DNA of 64,000 nt from Planctomycetota bacterium (GTDB lineage Bacteria > Planctomycetota > Phycisphaerae > WQYP01). Below, in pieces: positions 37,901 to 47,414 of the stretch (within the stretch, counting starts at the first letter, position 1; every line of letters begins with the position of its first letter). The stretch lies in NCBI GenBank assembly GCA_021819825.1, contig JAKAEZ010000002.1, positions 152,936 through 216,935 on the forward strand. Reading direction: 5' to 3'. A model generated the notes under the pieces. That model saw only the letters and a program-made list of their open reading frames with translations. It had not been told where the DNA came from and searched no databases. The position numbers were made by a program, and so were the translations under genes.

Positions 37901-39521
37901 GTCCAAATCCGATAAGGCATGGCGGCTTTCGCGGCTGTGCTCGGCGCTGGCGCATTTGCGGCATTGGAATCAGGCTTTGGTTCTAGCTATGCGCGGCACG
38001 TATGATTTTCCAGCGTACCATTGGACGCACGGCCGGACGTGGACATTCGCCCGCTATGCCCAACATATCAAACAGACTGCGACGCCCGGCACGCTGGCCC
38101 GGCGCGCTATGCTGAATGCCAAAATTGGGTCACAGCTCGCGGTATCCGGCGCTTTGCATGGTGCGCTACTGCAACCGCTGGAGCATGCGCCGCGGTATCG
38201 TCGCTACGGCATGTTTCTACTGGGAAACAAAGCCAACGGAGGCTATCAGATTTCCGCGCGGCGTGTTCGAGGGTTAAAGCCGATGTGGCAATATCTCGTG
38301 GCCCATTCCAGGCGGGCGATGCTGGTGGGTTACTGGAAAAAGCTGGCGATTCTGGCTACCGACAATCAACTATTGGCCATCGATGCGCAATCCGGCCGTT
38401 TGCAATGGGAACAACAAATAGCGTCCAATGGGAGACACCCCGGAATTTTGGCTCCAGGGGTCAATGCCGCGCTGCCGGCGATGCAGCGGATGATGATGAT
38501 ACAAAACGGCATGATGATTAACGGCGGAATTCCGGGGTACAATATTTTATCGCCCAAGATTGCAGCGCAATGGCGTCAAGCGTCTATTCAACGGGATCTC
38601 GGCGTGGTCAGCTACCGCCTGATAAAGATGCTGCCAGCCGGAATTCTGGTGGCGGGACTGCATGATCTGGCACTTTACAGCCCAGCCAATGGACAACCTG
38701 TCTGGAAGTCGCCGGTAACGCTGGAGAAATATGGAACCGTTTCCTGTATCCGGCAAACGCGGCGTTATTTCGCGGTTGCCATGAACCTTCCCTTTGATCA
38801 GGTGGTATTACTTGATCTTTCCAGCGGGCGCGTCGCCGGCGTTTTACCCGCCGAGGCCGGAGATCATTTTTATTGGATTCAGGCCGACCCGGCCGGCAGA
38901 CTGCTGCTTTGCGGCCAAAAGGGCGTGGCGATGTTTGATCCGGCCATCAGTTTGTCGGCTCCGATATGGAGTAGAAATAATCTGCATGATCCATTTCCGA
39001 CGGCCGCAAGTTTGTCGGTGGACGGGTTAATAACACCCACCGCCACCGGCATGACGTGTATGGATGTTACCAGCGGTGCCAGGCTGTGGAATCAGCCGGG
39101 ACTCAATGCGGGACTTACCTCCAGCGGTGTGATCTGGATGCAGACGGCCCTGAACCGCAACACGCTGGTCATGCTGACGCCGCGGAATTTAATGGCCATC
39201 GCGACACGCACAGGCCAGATTGCATGGAAAGCGGAATTTGTGATGCAATCGCGACCGCCGCTGACGGCGGCACAAATCGGTGATCCGGATATTGTCGCAT
39301 TGGCGCACGGGCCGGTCGGACCGACGCCCAATATCATGCACCTGTACCTGATCAACCAGAAAGACCGGCAGGGACGGCTGGACAATGGTTCCATTGTTCT
39401 GGATCAGCAGTTGACACGGTCGGGATCTGATGCGGCGGCTCCCGATATCCAGTCCTGGCTGCTGGTCAATGGTGGAATTTTATTTGAAATCAATGGCGTC
39501 GTATTCTATTGCCATACATAA
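34953..39521 (+). CDS. Giant secreted PQQ-propeller and TPR-like protein
   Basis: 1522 residues with a signal peptide about residues 12-36 (MLWLAGLAVAACCCMLRP). The order is: a helical repeat region (about 60-280), a PQQ-type beta-propeller (about 290-720; repeats such as NADGGNLQWKISA, NADSGQVQWLHLN, IRTGKRIWSSRPI), a TPR-like alpha-solenoid (about 740-1050) and a second PQQ propeller (about 1100-1500; IDAQSGRLQWEQQIAS, VTSGARLWNQPGL). No catalytic residues are recognised. Similar proteins are typical of Planctomycetota and may be envelope scaffolds. Starts 52 bases after mtnP. Confidence 0.85.
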   Translation: MKSGPAGKTSQIMLWLAGLAVAACCCMLRPSGGLAQMVIIGPAKPALRVRVVPPQPNDGAPGSFSHIQVNDSFGAKDLLRTALRLITSGHLTQAVRSYQHIARKYGTSVIKKPDGTYESVRKYVWTALLAMPAVQHGLYNQLYGLKARQVIEKARQSGSLFSLTTACERYFATDAAGKGLQFVAARQFERGRFALAARLWLQLLNHPGLTSDHPMLLHNAAVAAALAGDRHLAKTLLAELAKNAPHATGLIAGKQINLLADAQIALHRWALYQRVTTAGTWPTFEGNFQRNGVAARGTLPAAIMWTKRLNAFGQNPATSAATMQYQNELRQFLPAFGLTMDPATGKTSGDVLFSFPTCRKGTLYLNLQDRIKAVDINSGYTLWQYPHGRLPTNSSTANIATLANELDHYSCTLAHGKLYTVLTRPGTPAQFPTQFGFSSAKLDVVCLNADGGNLQWKISASRLVSGETGRNIWPACIPMANRRAVFLVVAATQPGTGMNELSLVRLNAATGAVQWSHYLCTITGPAYGVSPFNTINIIPTMADNTIYISTGLGADMAVNADSGQVQWLHLNKVAYTPFNNMQYGIVRRPLPWRLNAPVVAGSRLISMDNNFGSASTLHIYNRWTGAKLLSLPCQRLDHANMLLGVIHGEMLLAGSKICAVNIRTGKRIWSSRPIHSFGAISGRPFLTKKDIYIPLNTGLLLVNTRGGAIDNMAKWPAGNADSAGNLLVTAHEVVVVNDHIAAGYARWKDALAYLTGRIKAHPTKPEAYLTLAEVAFRSSHDTLAQQMLSRAVDLALPRIAAAPAAADRIFHVCMTFAADVTNKAGANAAELFYLQKASAIARLPEQQVKWRMAMARCYLAAKHPAKAMTLLEQILARGSLRAAGVDYRGVTLAASTAARSMIQRDVIGTFGTKVYAPWETHAKKLLTQAQRVKSWQPLRQIVVQYPNSAAALQAARLLSRHFAARGQWAKAYDMLLWTRFGAESKSDKAWRLSRLCSALAHLRHWNQALVLAMRGTYDFPAYHWTHGRTWTFARYAQHIKQTATPGTLARRAMLNAKIGSQLAVSGALHGALLQPLEHAPRYRRYGMFLLGNKANGGYQISARRVRGLKPMWQYLVAHSRRAMLVGYWKKLAILATDNQLLAIDAQSGRLQWEQQIASNGRHPGILAPGVNAALPAMQRMMMIQNGMMINGGIPGYNILSPKIAAQWRQASIQRDLGVVSYRLIKMLPAGILVAGLHDLALYSPANGQPVWKSPVTLEKYGTVSCIRQTRRYFAVAMNLPFDQVVLLDLSSGRVAGVLPAEAGDHFYWIQADPAGRLLLCGQKGVAMFDPAISLSAPIWSRNNLHDPFPTAASLSVDGLITPTATGMTCMDVTSGARLWNQPGLNAGLTSSGVIWMQTALNRNTLVMLTPRNLMAIATRTGQIAWKAEFVMQSRPPLTAAQIGDPDIVALAHGPVGPTPNIMHLYLINQKDRQGRLDNGSIVLDQQLTRSGSDAAAPDIQSWLLVNGGILFEINGVVFYCHT

Positions 39522-39597
39522 TAGACGCGTCTTAAACCGCGCGGGCTTAGCCTGGCGCGGACGACGCAATGCGGATGACGCAATAAGGAGTTGAACT

Positions 39598-40614
39598 GTG
39601 ACAGGTGATACAGCACACAATATACCAGGCAATCAAACGGAGACTTCCGTCTCGCAGCATCATGTGCTGCTGGGATTTCTGCGGCAACTGCGATATGTGG
39701 TGGCGTGTATCGTCGTAGGAATATTTTTCATCTATCTGGCGGGAAAAGTTATTCCGTCCCCCAATATGGATGGTACCAGAGCTTTGGCGGCGGGACCGGC
39801 GATATCGCTGGTAGCGGAGTTGGTCATGATCGGTGGCTTGGTGGCCGCGATTGTGATTGGTACCCTGCTGACCTGGCCCGATGCGCCACATGCGGGACTA
39901 TTTATTGCATCGGTCGGATTGATTTTTCTGGCCTGCCACTGGGGGCCGATCACTTTATTGCTGGCTCTGCACCACACGGACTTGGTGGGAGCGTATCACA
40001 CACTGGCCTTGCAGAATATCTTTTGGATATTTTATATTCTCATCGGCGAGGCGGTTTCGCGGGGAATTTACGAACTGATTGGATCGCGAAATTGGCCGCT
40101 TTATCTGGGCCTGCCATGGCCCGTTCGGCCGCACGGCACCCACGCCGCTTTAGTCACGGCGGATTATCCGTCGTTTGCTGAGGTTTTGGTCGATAACATC
40201 CCTTACCGCCCTTTTGGCCGACGGTTGGCACAAAATCTATTGGCTTTTATTACGACACTGATCGTGGCGGCAGTTATCCTTTTCCTGTTGCTTAAATCGC
40301 AGCAGCCCGGGCAGGCCATTTTCGCCTGTTCGGTGGCCTTTGCCGCAGCGGCGTTTGTCGGTTCCACCGCGGCACCACAGGCGGATGCCTGGGTGATCTG
40401 GATTACGCCGCCGGTGATCGCGGCCATTGGCGGAATTATCGCGCCGCATGTGGCGCAACCCTATCCGGCGCATACCGGTTTGTTTCTGATGCGCTCGTTG
40501 CCGATTTATTACAGTTCCGCCGGATTAGCGGGGGCCATTTTCGGATATTACGCGGCCGTGCGCATGCACTATCGCCGGGTTATGGAAGCACCCGATTCCA
40601 ACGCTTCGGCCTGA
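39598..40614 (+). CDS. Hypothetical multi-pass membrane protein
   Basis: 338 residues from a GTG start with AAGGAG 9 bases upstream. Six or more membrane helices are visible (VVACIVVGIFFIYLAG, SLVAELVMIGGLVAAIVIG, GLIFLACHWGPITLLLAL, NLLAFITTLIVAAVILFLLL and others). No family recognised. Located 76 bases after the PQQ/TPR gene and before the histidine kinase, so probably in one transcript. Confidence 0.75.
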   Translation: MTGDTAHNIPGNQTETSVSQHHVLLGFLRQLRYVVACIVVGIFFIYLAGKVIPSPNMDGTRALAAGPAISLVAELVMIGGLVAAIVIGTLLTWPDAPHAGLFIASVGLIFLACHWGPITLLLALHHTDLVGAYHTLALQNIFWIFYILIGEAVSRGIYELIGSRNWPLYLGLPWPVRPHGTHAALVTADYPSFAEVLVDNIPYRPFGRRLAQNLLAFITTLIVAAVILFLLLKSQQPGQAIFACSVAFAAAAFVGSTAAPQADAWVIWITPPVIAAIGGIIAPHVAQPYPAHTGLFLMRSLPIYYSSAGLAGAIFGYYAAVRMHYRRVMEAPDSNASA

Positions 40615-40694
40615 CCCTCACCGGCGCAACGGCAACACTTGGATTGTTGCGGGGATGCGGCCTGGCAGCCTGTTAATTGAAAAGAACAATCGGC

Positions 40695-42389
40695 ATGGCA
40701 AAAAAAGAGCTTACGATTTCCCTGGCCGCAAAATGCCAGTTGCTCTTCGGCTTTGCCGTGCTGGTGATCATCGCCGGAGCCTTGGCTGTACCGTGGCAAC
40801 GCATGGAACAGCTTACCAGCCGGGAGCCGGTGTACGAAGCGCGCATTGCGGCGGACATGACGCTGCGGGAGGCGCATGTTAACAACGGGCCTTCCAGCAA
40901 GAGCGCCAATTCAGCGGCACGGTGGCAGGCGGCCCATCTACGCCAATTGCAATATCCCCAACCCACCATTGAGTTACTGCCAAAACCCGGCACGCCCTGG
41001 CCTCATGCCACCGCTTTTCAAGCTGCCGCCATTCGATATTTTCTCAAGCATGCGCGGCAGAATCAGTACGGCGAATTATCGCAAAGCATTACCCACCATC
41101 CGGTTTATAAATATGCCGCCGCGGTGCGCGCGTCAGTGAGTTGCCTGCGATGCCATAGCCAATGGCACCGTTGGCTATATCCGGCCGGTGCCACACCGCC
41201 CGTTGCGTCGAAAGACCGGCAATTGCATGCCACGGCCACAGCACCGGCCGCACCGGCGAACTCCTCGGCAGCGCCGCTGGTTGCGATTGTGCAAGTGGCC
41301 ATGCCGGTCACCCCTGACCTGGATCAGTTACTTCTGAATCGCGTGGTGATTGTGGTTTCCGGCCTCATAGGCGGGTCATTAGCCATCATTGTTTTTTATC
41401 TTATAACAACCCGGCTTATTCTCCAGCCGGTGCGGGTGCTGCGAAACACCGCCGAAAAAGTGGCCAAAGGGGATATGGATATCCGTTCGGCCATATCCAC
41501 GGGCGATGAATTTGAGCAATTGTCCGATACCTTTAATACCATGCTGGCCACATTAAAGGCATCGCAGGATCAATTGGAAGCGACCAACCGCAGTTTGGAT
41601 ACCCGGGTTGGTGAATTGGCGCAATCCAACACGGATTTATTTCAAGCCAGCAAGATGAAATCGGAATTCCTTACCAATGTCAGCCACGAACTGCGCACGC
41701 CGCTTAACGCCATCATCGGCTTTGCCGAACTGCTCACCACCGCCAAACCCGCCCTGGACGACCCGCGGTCGAACCGTTATATTGACAACATTCTCACCAG
41801 CGCCCGACAACTTCTGGATTTGATTAACGACTTATTGGACTTGGCCAAAATTGAGGCCGGAAAAATTGTTCTCCGCACGGAACGCATTAACGTGCCGGAT
41901 GTTTGCGAATCGTTGGTGAATTTCATGCGTCCGCTGGCCCAGAAAAAAAATATCGAATTATCGCTGGTGGTGCAGGCACCGGTTCCGCTGGTGAGCACCG
42001 ATCCGGCGAGATTTCAGCAGATTCTCTATAATTTTCTCTCCAACGCCATTAAATTTACGCCCCCTGATGGTCGCGTCACGATCACCATTTCAACGCCCGA
42101 TGCGGAACATGTGAAAATCGCGGTTACCGATACCGGCCCGGGTATTGCGCCGGAACATCACGCCGGCATTTTTGAAAAATTTAATCAATTGGATGCTTCC
42201 GTTACCCGGCGGCACGGCGGCACCGGCCTGGGGCTGACCATCAGTCAGGAACTCGCAGACATGCTGCACGCGACTATTGAACTTATCAGTGACTTGGGCA
42301 AAGGGGCCACCTTCAGCCTGATTATTCCAATCGCAGCGACTTCAGAACCGCCGCCGTCGGGGCCGGCAGGTGATGGAACAACAACCTAG
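40695..42389 (+). CDS. Sensor histidine kinase with a CxxCH haem motif
   Basis: 564 residues from ATG 40695 (TTG 40677 is an alternative; neither has a clear Shine-Dalgarno). Membrane helix about 17-34, a periplasmic region with one c-type haem motif SCLRCHSQW (Cys150, Cys153, His154; DUF3365/Tll0287-like), a second helix about 217-238, HAMP (RLILQPVRVLRNTAEKVAKG), HisKA (NVSHELRTPLNAIIGF, His331) and HATPase (ILYNFLSNAIKFTP, TDTGPGIAPEH, GGTGLGLTIS). All kinase boxes are intact. The haem suggests redox or gas sensing. No response regulator is adjacent. Confidence 0.9.
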   Translation: MAKKELTISLAAKCQLLFGFAVLVIIAGALAVPWQRMEQLTSREPVYEARIAADMTLREAHVNNGPSSKSANSAARWQAAHLRQLQYPQPTIELLPKPGTPWPHATAFQAAAIRYFLKHARQNQYGELSQSITHHPVYKYAAAVRASVSCLRCHSQWHRWLYPAGATPPVASKDRQLHATATAPAAPANSSAAPLVAIVQVAMPVTPDLDQLLLNRVVIVVSGLIGGSLAIIVFYLITTRLILQPVRVLRNTAEKVAKGDMDIRSAISTGDEFEQLSDTFNTMLATLKASQDQLEATNRSLDTRVGELAQSNTDLFQASKMKSEFLTNVSHELRTPLNAIIGFAELLTTAKPALDDPRSNRYIDNILTSARQLLDLINDLLDLAKIEAGKIVLRTERINVPDVCESLVNFMRPLAQKKNIELSLVVQAPVPLVSTDPARFQQILYNFLSNAIKFTPPDGRVTITISTPDAEHVKIAVTDTGPGIAPEHHAGIFEKFNQLDASVTRRHGGTGLGLTISQELADMLHATIELISDLGKGATFSLIIPIAATSEPPPSGPAGDGTTT

Positions 42390-42494
42390 CCTTATTGATT
42401 TACCACCCATGTGCCTCTAGCATACTGACTTGTCGCCATGGTGGTGACGTTGACGGTTGCAACAGCCGATAAGGCTGACCTTGGGAGCTTTTAC

Positions 42495-43652
42495 ATGAAT
42501 AATCCGTTGGAACAGGAATTTGAAAGACATTTTGGAAAATCATCGGGTCCATTTATTCACAGCCGGGCACCGGGGCGGGTCAATTTGATCGGTGAGCATA
42601 CCGATTATAATGATGGCTTTGTATTCCCCATCGCCATTGACCGATTCACAGCACTTCTGGCCAAGGCCCGTCCGGATCGGAAAGTCCGTCTTTTCAGCAG
42701 CACCCAAAATGAATTGGCCGAATTTTCCGTTGCCGACGTGGTCGCCAAAGATGCCCCGAAATGGTCGCTTTATGCCAAAGGAGTCGCCGAAGCACTGCGG
42801 CAACGCGGCCTGGTAAAATTTGGCATTGACGCACTGATCACTACCACGGTGCCCATTGGCGGCGGACTGTCGTCCAGCGCTTCGTTTGAAGTGGCAACCG
42901 GGCTGGCACTGCTGGCAGCGAATGGAAAAACGCTGGACAAAGTTGAATTAGCACTGGCGGCACAATGGGCGGAACACAATTATGCCGGCATGCCCTGCGG
43001 AATCATGGATCAATTTATCTCCGCGCTGGGGGAAAAAGATCATGCGATGCTGCTGGACTGTCGCGATTTGTCCCGGCGACAGGTACCCATGAAAGATGAG
43101 CACATGCGCATCTTTATCGCCAATACTAATGTTAAACATGAACTCGTGCAGGGGGAATATCAGGCCCGTCGCAATCAGTGTGAACGCGCGGTAGCCCTAT
43201 TAAAGAAAAAATTCCCGGCCGTGAAGGCCCTGCGCGACGCGGATATTTCCATGCTTGAGGCTTGCCGCATGGACATGGATCCCACCGTGTTTCGCCGTGG
43301 CCGACACGTGATTTCCGAAAACGCCCGAACGCTGAAATTTGCCGAGGCGATGGCGGCCGGAGATTGGGCGGCCTGCGGACAACTTATGTATCAGTCGCAT
43401 GAAAGTCTGCGCGATGATTATGGCGTAAGCTGTCCGGAACTTAATGTCCTGGTGGAAATTGCCGCTACCGTGCCGGGCGTGTACGGAGCACGGATGACCG
43501 GAGGCGGTTTCGGCGGATCCATTGTGGCGATGGTGCGGCGGGAGGCCATTGAAGGTTTGACCGCCGAGATTGATAAGCGGTATCCGGAACGCTGCGGTAA
43601 ACAAGCCTCCATGTTTGCCACCATTGCGGGAGCCGGAGCTGAACTTCTTTAA
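42495..43652 (+). CDS. galK: Galactokinase
   Basis: 385 residues from the ATG at 42495 (GGGAG upstream; the open frame to 42438 adds unlike residues). GHMP kinase with the galactokinase signature GRVNLIGEHTDYNDGFVFP, ATP loop VPIGGGLSSSASFEVA and TGGGFGGSIVAMV. It makes galactose 1-phosphate, which fits with the beta-galactosidase (GH35) elsewhere in the window. Followed 36 bases later by trpD. Confidence 0.95.
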   Translation: MNNPLEQEFERHFGKSSGPFIHSRAPGRVNLIGEHTDYNDGFVFPIAIDRFTALLAKARPDRKVRLFSSTQNELAEFSVADVVAKDAPKWSLYAKGVAEALRQRGLVKFGIDALITTTVPIGGGLSSSASFEVATGLALLAANGKTLDKVELALAAQWAEHNYAGMPCGIMDQFISALGEKDHAMLLDCRDLSRRQVPMKDEHMRIFIANTNVKHELVQGEYQARRNQCERAVALLKKKFPAVKALRDADISMLEACRMDMDPTVFRRGRHVISENARTLKFAEAMAAGDWAACGQLMYQSHESLRDDYGVSCPELNVLVEIAATVPGVYGARMTGGGFGGSIVAMVRREAIEGLTAEIDKRYPERCGKQASMFATIAGAGAELL

Positions 43653-43688
43653 TTGCATTTCTTAAAAGCGTTATGCAGTAGAAAAAGC

Positions 43689-44708
43689 ATGAAAGATATT
43701 TTCACGACATTACTTTCCGGCAAAAGCCTCACGCAGGAGCAGACCCGTGGTGCGTTTGAAACCATCATGTCCGGCGCTGCGCCGGCGGCACAGGTGGGAG
43801 CATTCCTGGCTTTGTTGGCCGGGAGAGATCCCACCGTTGATGAGCTTGCCGGCGCTGCCACTGTCATGCGGCAATTTGTGGTGCCGGTGGCCGCACCGCA
43901 AGAGGTCATCGACACCTGCGGCACCGGCGGTGCCGGATCACGGATTTTCAATGTTTCCACCACGGCGGCGATTGTGGCGGCCGCCTGCGGCGTGCCGGTG
44001 GCAAAGCACGGCAACAGCGCCGTAACCAGTCGCAGCGGCAGTGCGGATGTGTTAAAGAAACTGGGCGTGCGCGTGGATATTGACCCGGAACTGCAGGCCC
44101 AATGCGTGAAACAAATCGGTATCTGTTTTTGTTTTGCCCCCCGCCATCATCCGGCGATGCGGCATGTGGCGGAAATCCGAAATACACTGGGCTTTGCCAC
44201 CATTTTTAATCTTATTGGCCCCCTGACCAACCCGGCCGGCGCACGGCGGCAATTGGCCGGCGTTCCGCGCCCCAGCCTGGTGCGGCCCATGCTGGAAGTA
44301 CTGGTGCGTTTAGGCGCACTGCGGGCCATGGTAGTTTGCGGCAGTGACCCAGTGGAGGGCACGCTCTGTGAACTATCGATTGGCGGCCCGACGCGCGTGG
44401 CATTATTTGATGGGGAAGAAATTAAGACGCTGGAACTATCGGCCAAAGATGTCGGCCTGGAAATTGCAACAGCGGATGACTTGCGAATCGACTCCCCCGA
44501 AGCGTCAGCCGCGAAAATCCGTGCCATCCTCTCCGGCAAACCCGGCCCCGCCCGCGATATAGTGCTGCTTAACAGCGCCGCGGCGTTGTGGGTCGGAGGC
44601 AAAGTGGAATCCTTGCGTGAGGGCGTTAAATTATCCGTCGCCGCTATTGACTCGGGCAAAGCATTGAGCACCCTGCAGAAACTCGCCGCGATGACGCAGG
44701 CACCATAA
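43689..44708 (+). CDS. trpD: Anthranilate phosphoribosyltransferase
   Basis: 339 residues. DTCGTGGAGSRIFNVST, KHGNSAVTSRSGSADVL and FNLIGPLTNPAGARRQLAGV are the PRPP- and anthranilate-binding signatures. Second step of tryptophan synthesis. The ATG at 43689 begins a normal-length protein, although its ribosome-binding site is weak. No other trp gene is adjacent. Confidence 0.95.
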   Translation: MKDIFTTLLSGKSLTQEQTRGAFETIMSGAAPAAQVGAFLALLAGRDPTVDELAGAATVMRQFVVPVAAPQEVIDTCGTGGAGSRIFNVSTTAAIVAAACGVPVAKHGNSAVTSRSGSADVLKKLGVRVDIDPELQAQCVKQIGICFCFAPRHHPAMRHVAEIRNTLGFATIFNLIGPLTNPAGARRQLAGVPRPSLVRPMLEVLVRLGALRAMVVCGSDPVEGTLCELSIGGPTRVALFDGEEIKTLELSAKDVGLEIATADDLRIDSPEASAAKIRAILSGKPGPARDIVLLNSAAALWVGGKVESLREGVKLSVAAIDSGKALSTLQKLAAMTQAP

Positions 44709-44737
44709 CACCCCCGCCCCGCCGGTTAAGGACCCGA

Positions 44738-47305
44738 TCATTGGCGGTTATTAAATTTTTCGAGAATTGCGCCAATCGCTCCCAGGGCCTGCTCCAAAAC
44801 TTCGGGGCTGGGAACGGGGAGTTTCATGTATGATTCACCGGTGCGTTCATCCCGATGAATGATGGAAATGCCCGCAGTGCGGCTTTGCGATGGCGCTTGG
44901 CTAGTTCCAGCCTGCGCCCGGGGCGCGTGCTGGGCCGCCAACTGCTCAAGAATGTTTAATCCCACCTGCAGCAATCCGGCCCATGGATTGCCCGCGCTGA
45001 CTCCACCCGCTGCCGAATCGCCATGACCGTTCGCATGACTTGCCGAACTGACCGTGGCGGGGCTTTCCGGGGCCGCTGATGCGGAATCGGTGCTTTCCCC
45101 GGTTGTGGCGTCGCTAAGCGCTGCGGTTGTTAGCGACGCCCCACCTGACAAATCTGCGGGTTCTTCCACCATGGCTGGAGGAATGGCACCGGTGGTCTGT
45201 TCGACCGTTTCAATAAACTTGGTTAAGCGCGAACCTCCGAGCATGACGGCCGATTCCCCGTTATCCAGAACGCCGGAAAACAGGGACTTTTTAAATTTTA
45301 ATACCGACAACATGCCCTCTTCAATCGTGCCTTTGGCGACAAAATTTATCACCTGCACCGGGCGCTTTTGCCCCAGGCGATGCACTCTTCCGATGCGCTG
45401 CTCCAGTACGGCCGGATTCCATGGCAAATCCACATTGACCACCACCGAGGCCGCGTGCTGTAAATTCAACCCCACGCCTCCGGCATCGGTAGCGAGAAAT
45501 GCCCGGCACCGCTCATCCTCACGGAATCGGTCAACCAGAGCGCCGCGCTGCGTGCCGGGTATGCCGCCATGAAAGAGAACATGTTCCCATGGCCGCCCCT
45601 CCAGTCGCCGCAGCAACAGTTCATGCATCCGCAGCCACTGGCTGAAAATCACAACCTTTTCTCCGGGTCGCTCAAAGAGTTCTTCCAGCAGCGTGGCCAA
45701 TTCATCGGCTTTGTAGCCAAAATCCGTTTGATGGTCCAGTAAATAGGTGCTGTCGCAACTCATGCGCATATTCTGCAGGGCAATCATCAGTCGCTGGCGA
45801 TCAGCCTCGGAAAGATAGTGCGTCCGCCGCCACCGCTTGACAATTCGGCCCACCACATCGCGATTTTCCTCATGGTGGTTGCGCTGCTCAACGGTCATGG
45901 AAACGAAAAAGTTTTTATCAAGCCGGCCGGGCAGATCCTTAAGCACCGCGTCTTTTTTACGGCGAATCAGGATCGGAGCCAGTGTGCGACCGATCAAATC
46001 CAAATTCTGATACCCCACCACCCGTCCGGTTTCCGAATCGTGTATTTGATGCTGATGCAGAAACTGAAACGTCGGCCCCAGCCGATGGCGATCCACAAAC
46101 TGCACCACCGAGACCAGCTCTTCCAGACGGTTTTCCAACGGCGTGCCCGTTAAAACAATCGCATACGGTGATTTGATCTGCTTGACGCAGCGCGCGGCAA
46201 TCGTGTTCCAATTTTTGATTCGCTGGGCTTCATCAAGAATCACCATATCCGGCGACCACTTTTCAATAAGGTCCATGTCCCGCCGAACCGTATCGTAATT
46301 GGTCATTTTATAAAAAGTTTCAGTGGCAAAGCCCTGCTCGCGCCGCGTTCTCATCCCGCCGATGACTTGTGTGGTGCGCTTAGCGAATTTCTCGATTTCC
46401 CTGGCCCACTGATGCTTTAGTGACGTGGGACATATAATCAGCACGCGCTGCACGCCAAAGTGTTTGGCCATAATTTCCACCGCGGCAATGGCCTGAATGG
46501 TTTTCCCCAATCCCATTTCATCGCCGATCAGACAGCGCCCGGCCCGCGCCGCAAACAGTGCCCCCTCACGCTGATAAGCATACAGTGGCACTTTGACCAG
46601 ATGGTCCATGGCCGGGCTGTTGGGGCCTTGCGGAAAGGCCTTGGCTAAAATCGCTTCCCGCTCCAGGGCATCCCGCTTTTCAGCGATAAACATCAATGCG
46701 TCATTATAACATCGCAGGTCATGCGGGATTGCGGCAGCGGCGGATAGAAATTGACCGAATGCCGCCAGGGCTTCCGGAAGCAATCCGCCCTGTGCATCAA
46801 AATAATTCGCCGCCAGTTTTTTTAGAGCGGGCGGGCAATCTTCCCCGGCGCGAAAGCGCACCTCACGCTGTGCGCCATACCGCAAATAAACAGAACTGTA
46901 GGGCGGGTTGTAACCTTGCTTCAGGGCCGCGGCCCCGGCGGCTTTCTGCCGCAGTTTCTGTAGGGTGAATTCAACGTGTTTGCAGGTTCCAAGGGTGTTG
47001 GTGGTGAAATCCGGGCAGGAACAGAAATTATCTCCCAATTGCTCACCACGGATCGCCACGCGATATACGCCGCGGGAGGTCGGATTGGTGATTTCAAAAT
47101 CGGAAAAAATCTTTTGATCCCCTATGTTGCGCAGAGCAAAGTTTTGCTCCTGCCCATACTGCCGCCGCAGCGCAATCTGCCATTCTTCTATCGAAAGGTC
47201 CGCCGGTTGAATAAGCCGCGACAGCTTAGGGGGTTTGGCGGCTTTGGTGGATTGGGTACCGGGTGAATTCTTTTTTGCGGTGGCAGTTGCGGTTTTAGCA
47301 GACAT
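44738..47305 (-). CDS. SWIM zinc-finger SNF2-family helicase
   Basis: 855 residues. SWIM finger FCSCPDFTTNTLGTCKHVEF (about 94-113), then SNF2 ATPase: Walker A in IGDEMGLGKTIQAIAA, Walker B as ILDEAQRIKN, TGTPLENRLEELVS, and the C-terminal helicase with FLATDAGGVGLNLQHA and QRIGRVHRLGQKRPVQV. A low-complexity Ser/Ala/Thr tail of about 150 residues ends the protein. Such DNA translocases act in chromatin-like remodelling, transcription or repair; the exact role is unknown. AGGAA precedes the ATG. Convergent with trpD. Confidence 0.92.
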   Translation of the reverse strand: MSAKTATATAKKNSPGTQSTKAAKPPKLSRLIQPADLSIEEWQIALRRQYGQEQNFALRNIGDQKIFSDFEITNPTSRGVYRVAIRGEQLGDNFCSCPDFTTNTLGTCKHVEFTLQKLRQKAAGAAALKQGYNPPYSSVYLRYGAQREVRFRAGEDCPPALKKLAANYFDAQGGLLPEALAAFGQFLSAAAAIPHDLRCYNDALMFIAEKRDALEREAILAKAFPQGPNSPAMDHLVKVPLYAYQREGALFAARAGRCLIGDEMGLGKTIQAIAAVEIMAKHFGVQRVLIICPTSLKHQWAREIEKFAKRTTQVIGGMRTRREQGFATETFYKMTNYDTVRRDMDLIEKWSPDMVILDEAQRIKNWNTIAARCVKQIKSPYAIVLTGTPLENRLEELVSVVQFVDRHRLGPTFQFLHQHQIHDSETGRVVGYQNLDLIGRTLAPILIRRKKDAVLKDLPGRLDKNFFVSMTVEQRNHHEENRDVVGRIVKRWRRTHYLSEADRQRLMIALQNMRMSCDSTYLLDHQTDFGYKADELATLLEELFERPGEKVVIFSQWLRMHELLLRRLEGRPWEHVLFHGGIPGTQRGALVDRFREDERCRAFLATDAGGVGLNLQHAASVVVNVDLPWNPAVLEQRIGRVHRLGQKRPVQVINFVAKGTIEEGMLSVLKFKKSLFSGVLDNGESAVMLGGSRLTKFIETVEQTTGAIPPAMVEEPADLSGGASLTTAALSDATTGESTDSASAAPESPATVSSASHANGHGDSAAGGVSAGNPWAGLLQVGLNILEQLAAQHAPRAQAGTSQAPSQSRTAGISIIHRDERTGESYMKLPVPSPEVLEQALGAIGAILEKFNNRQ

Positions 47306-47414
47306 TGTGTTATTCCTTTTATGTGTTGATTCCCGCGTGTCAGTTCATGCACGCACGACGATCTGAAAGTTTATCACAACACTGTTGCGATGCGTACCGC
47401 TGCTGGAAAATTTC

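Noticed and set aside
45054..45572. 172-residue plus-strand ORF
   Set aside because: Antisense to the SNF2 helicase tail. Its Ser/Pro-rich composition reflects the low-complexity region.
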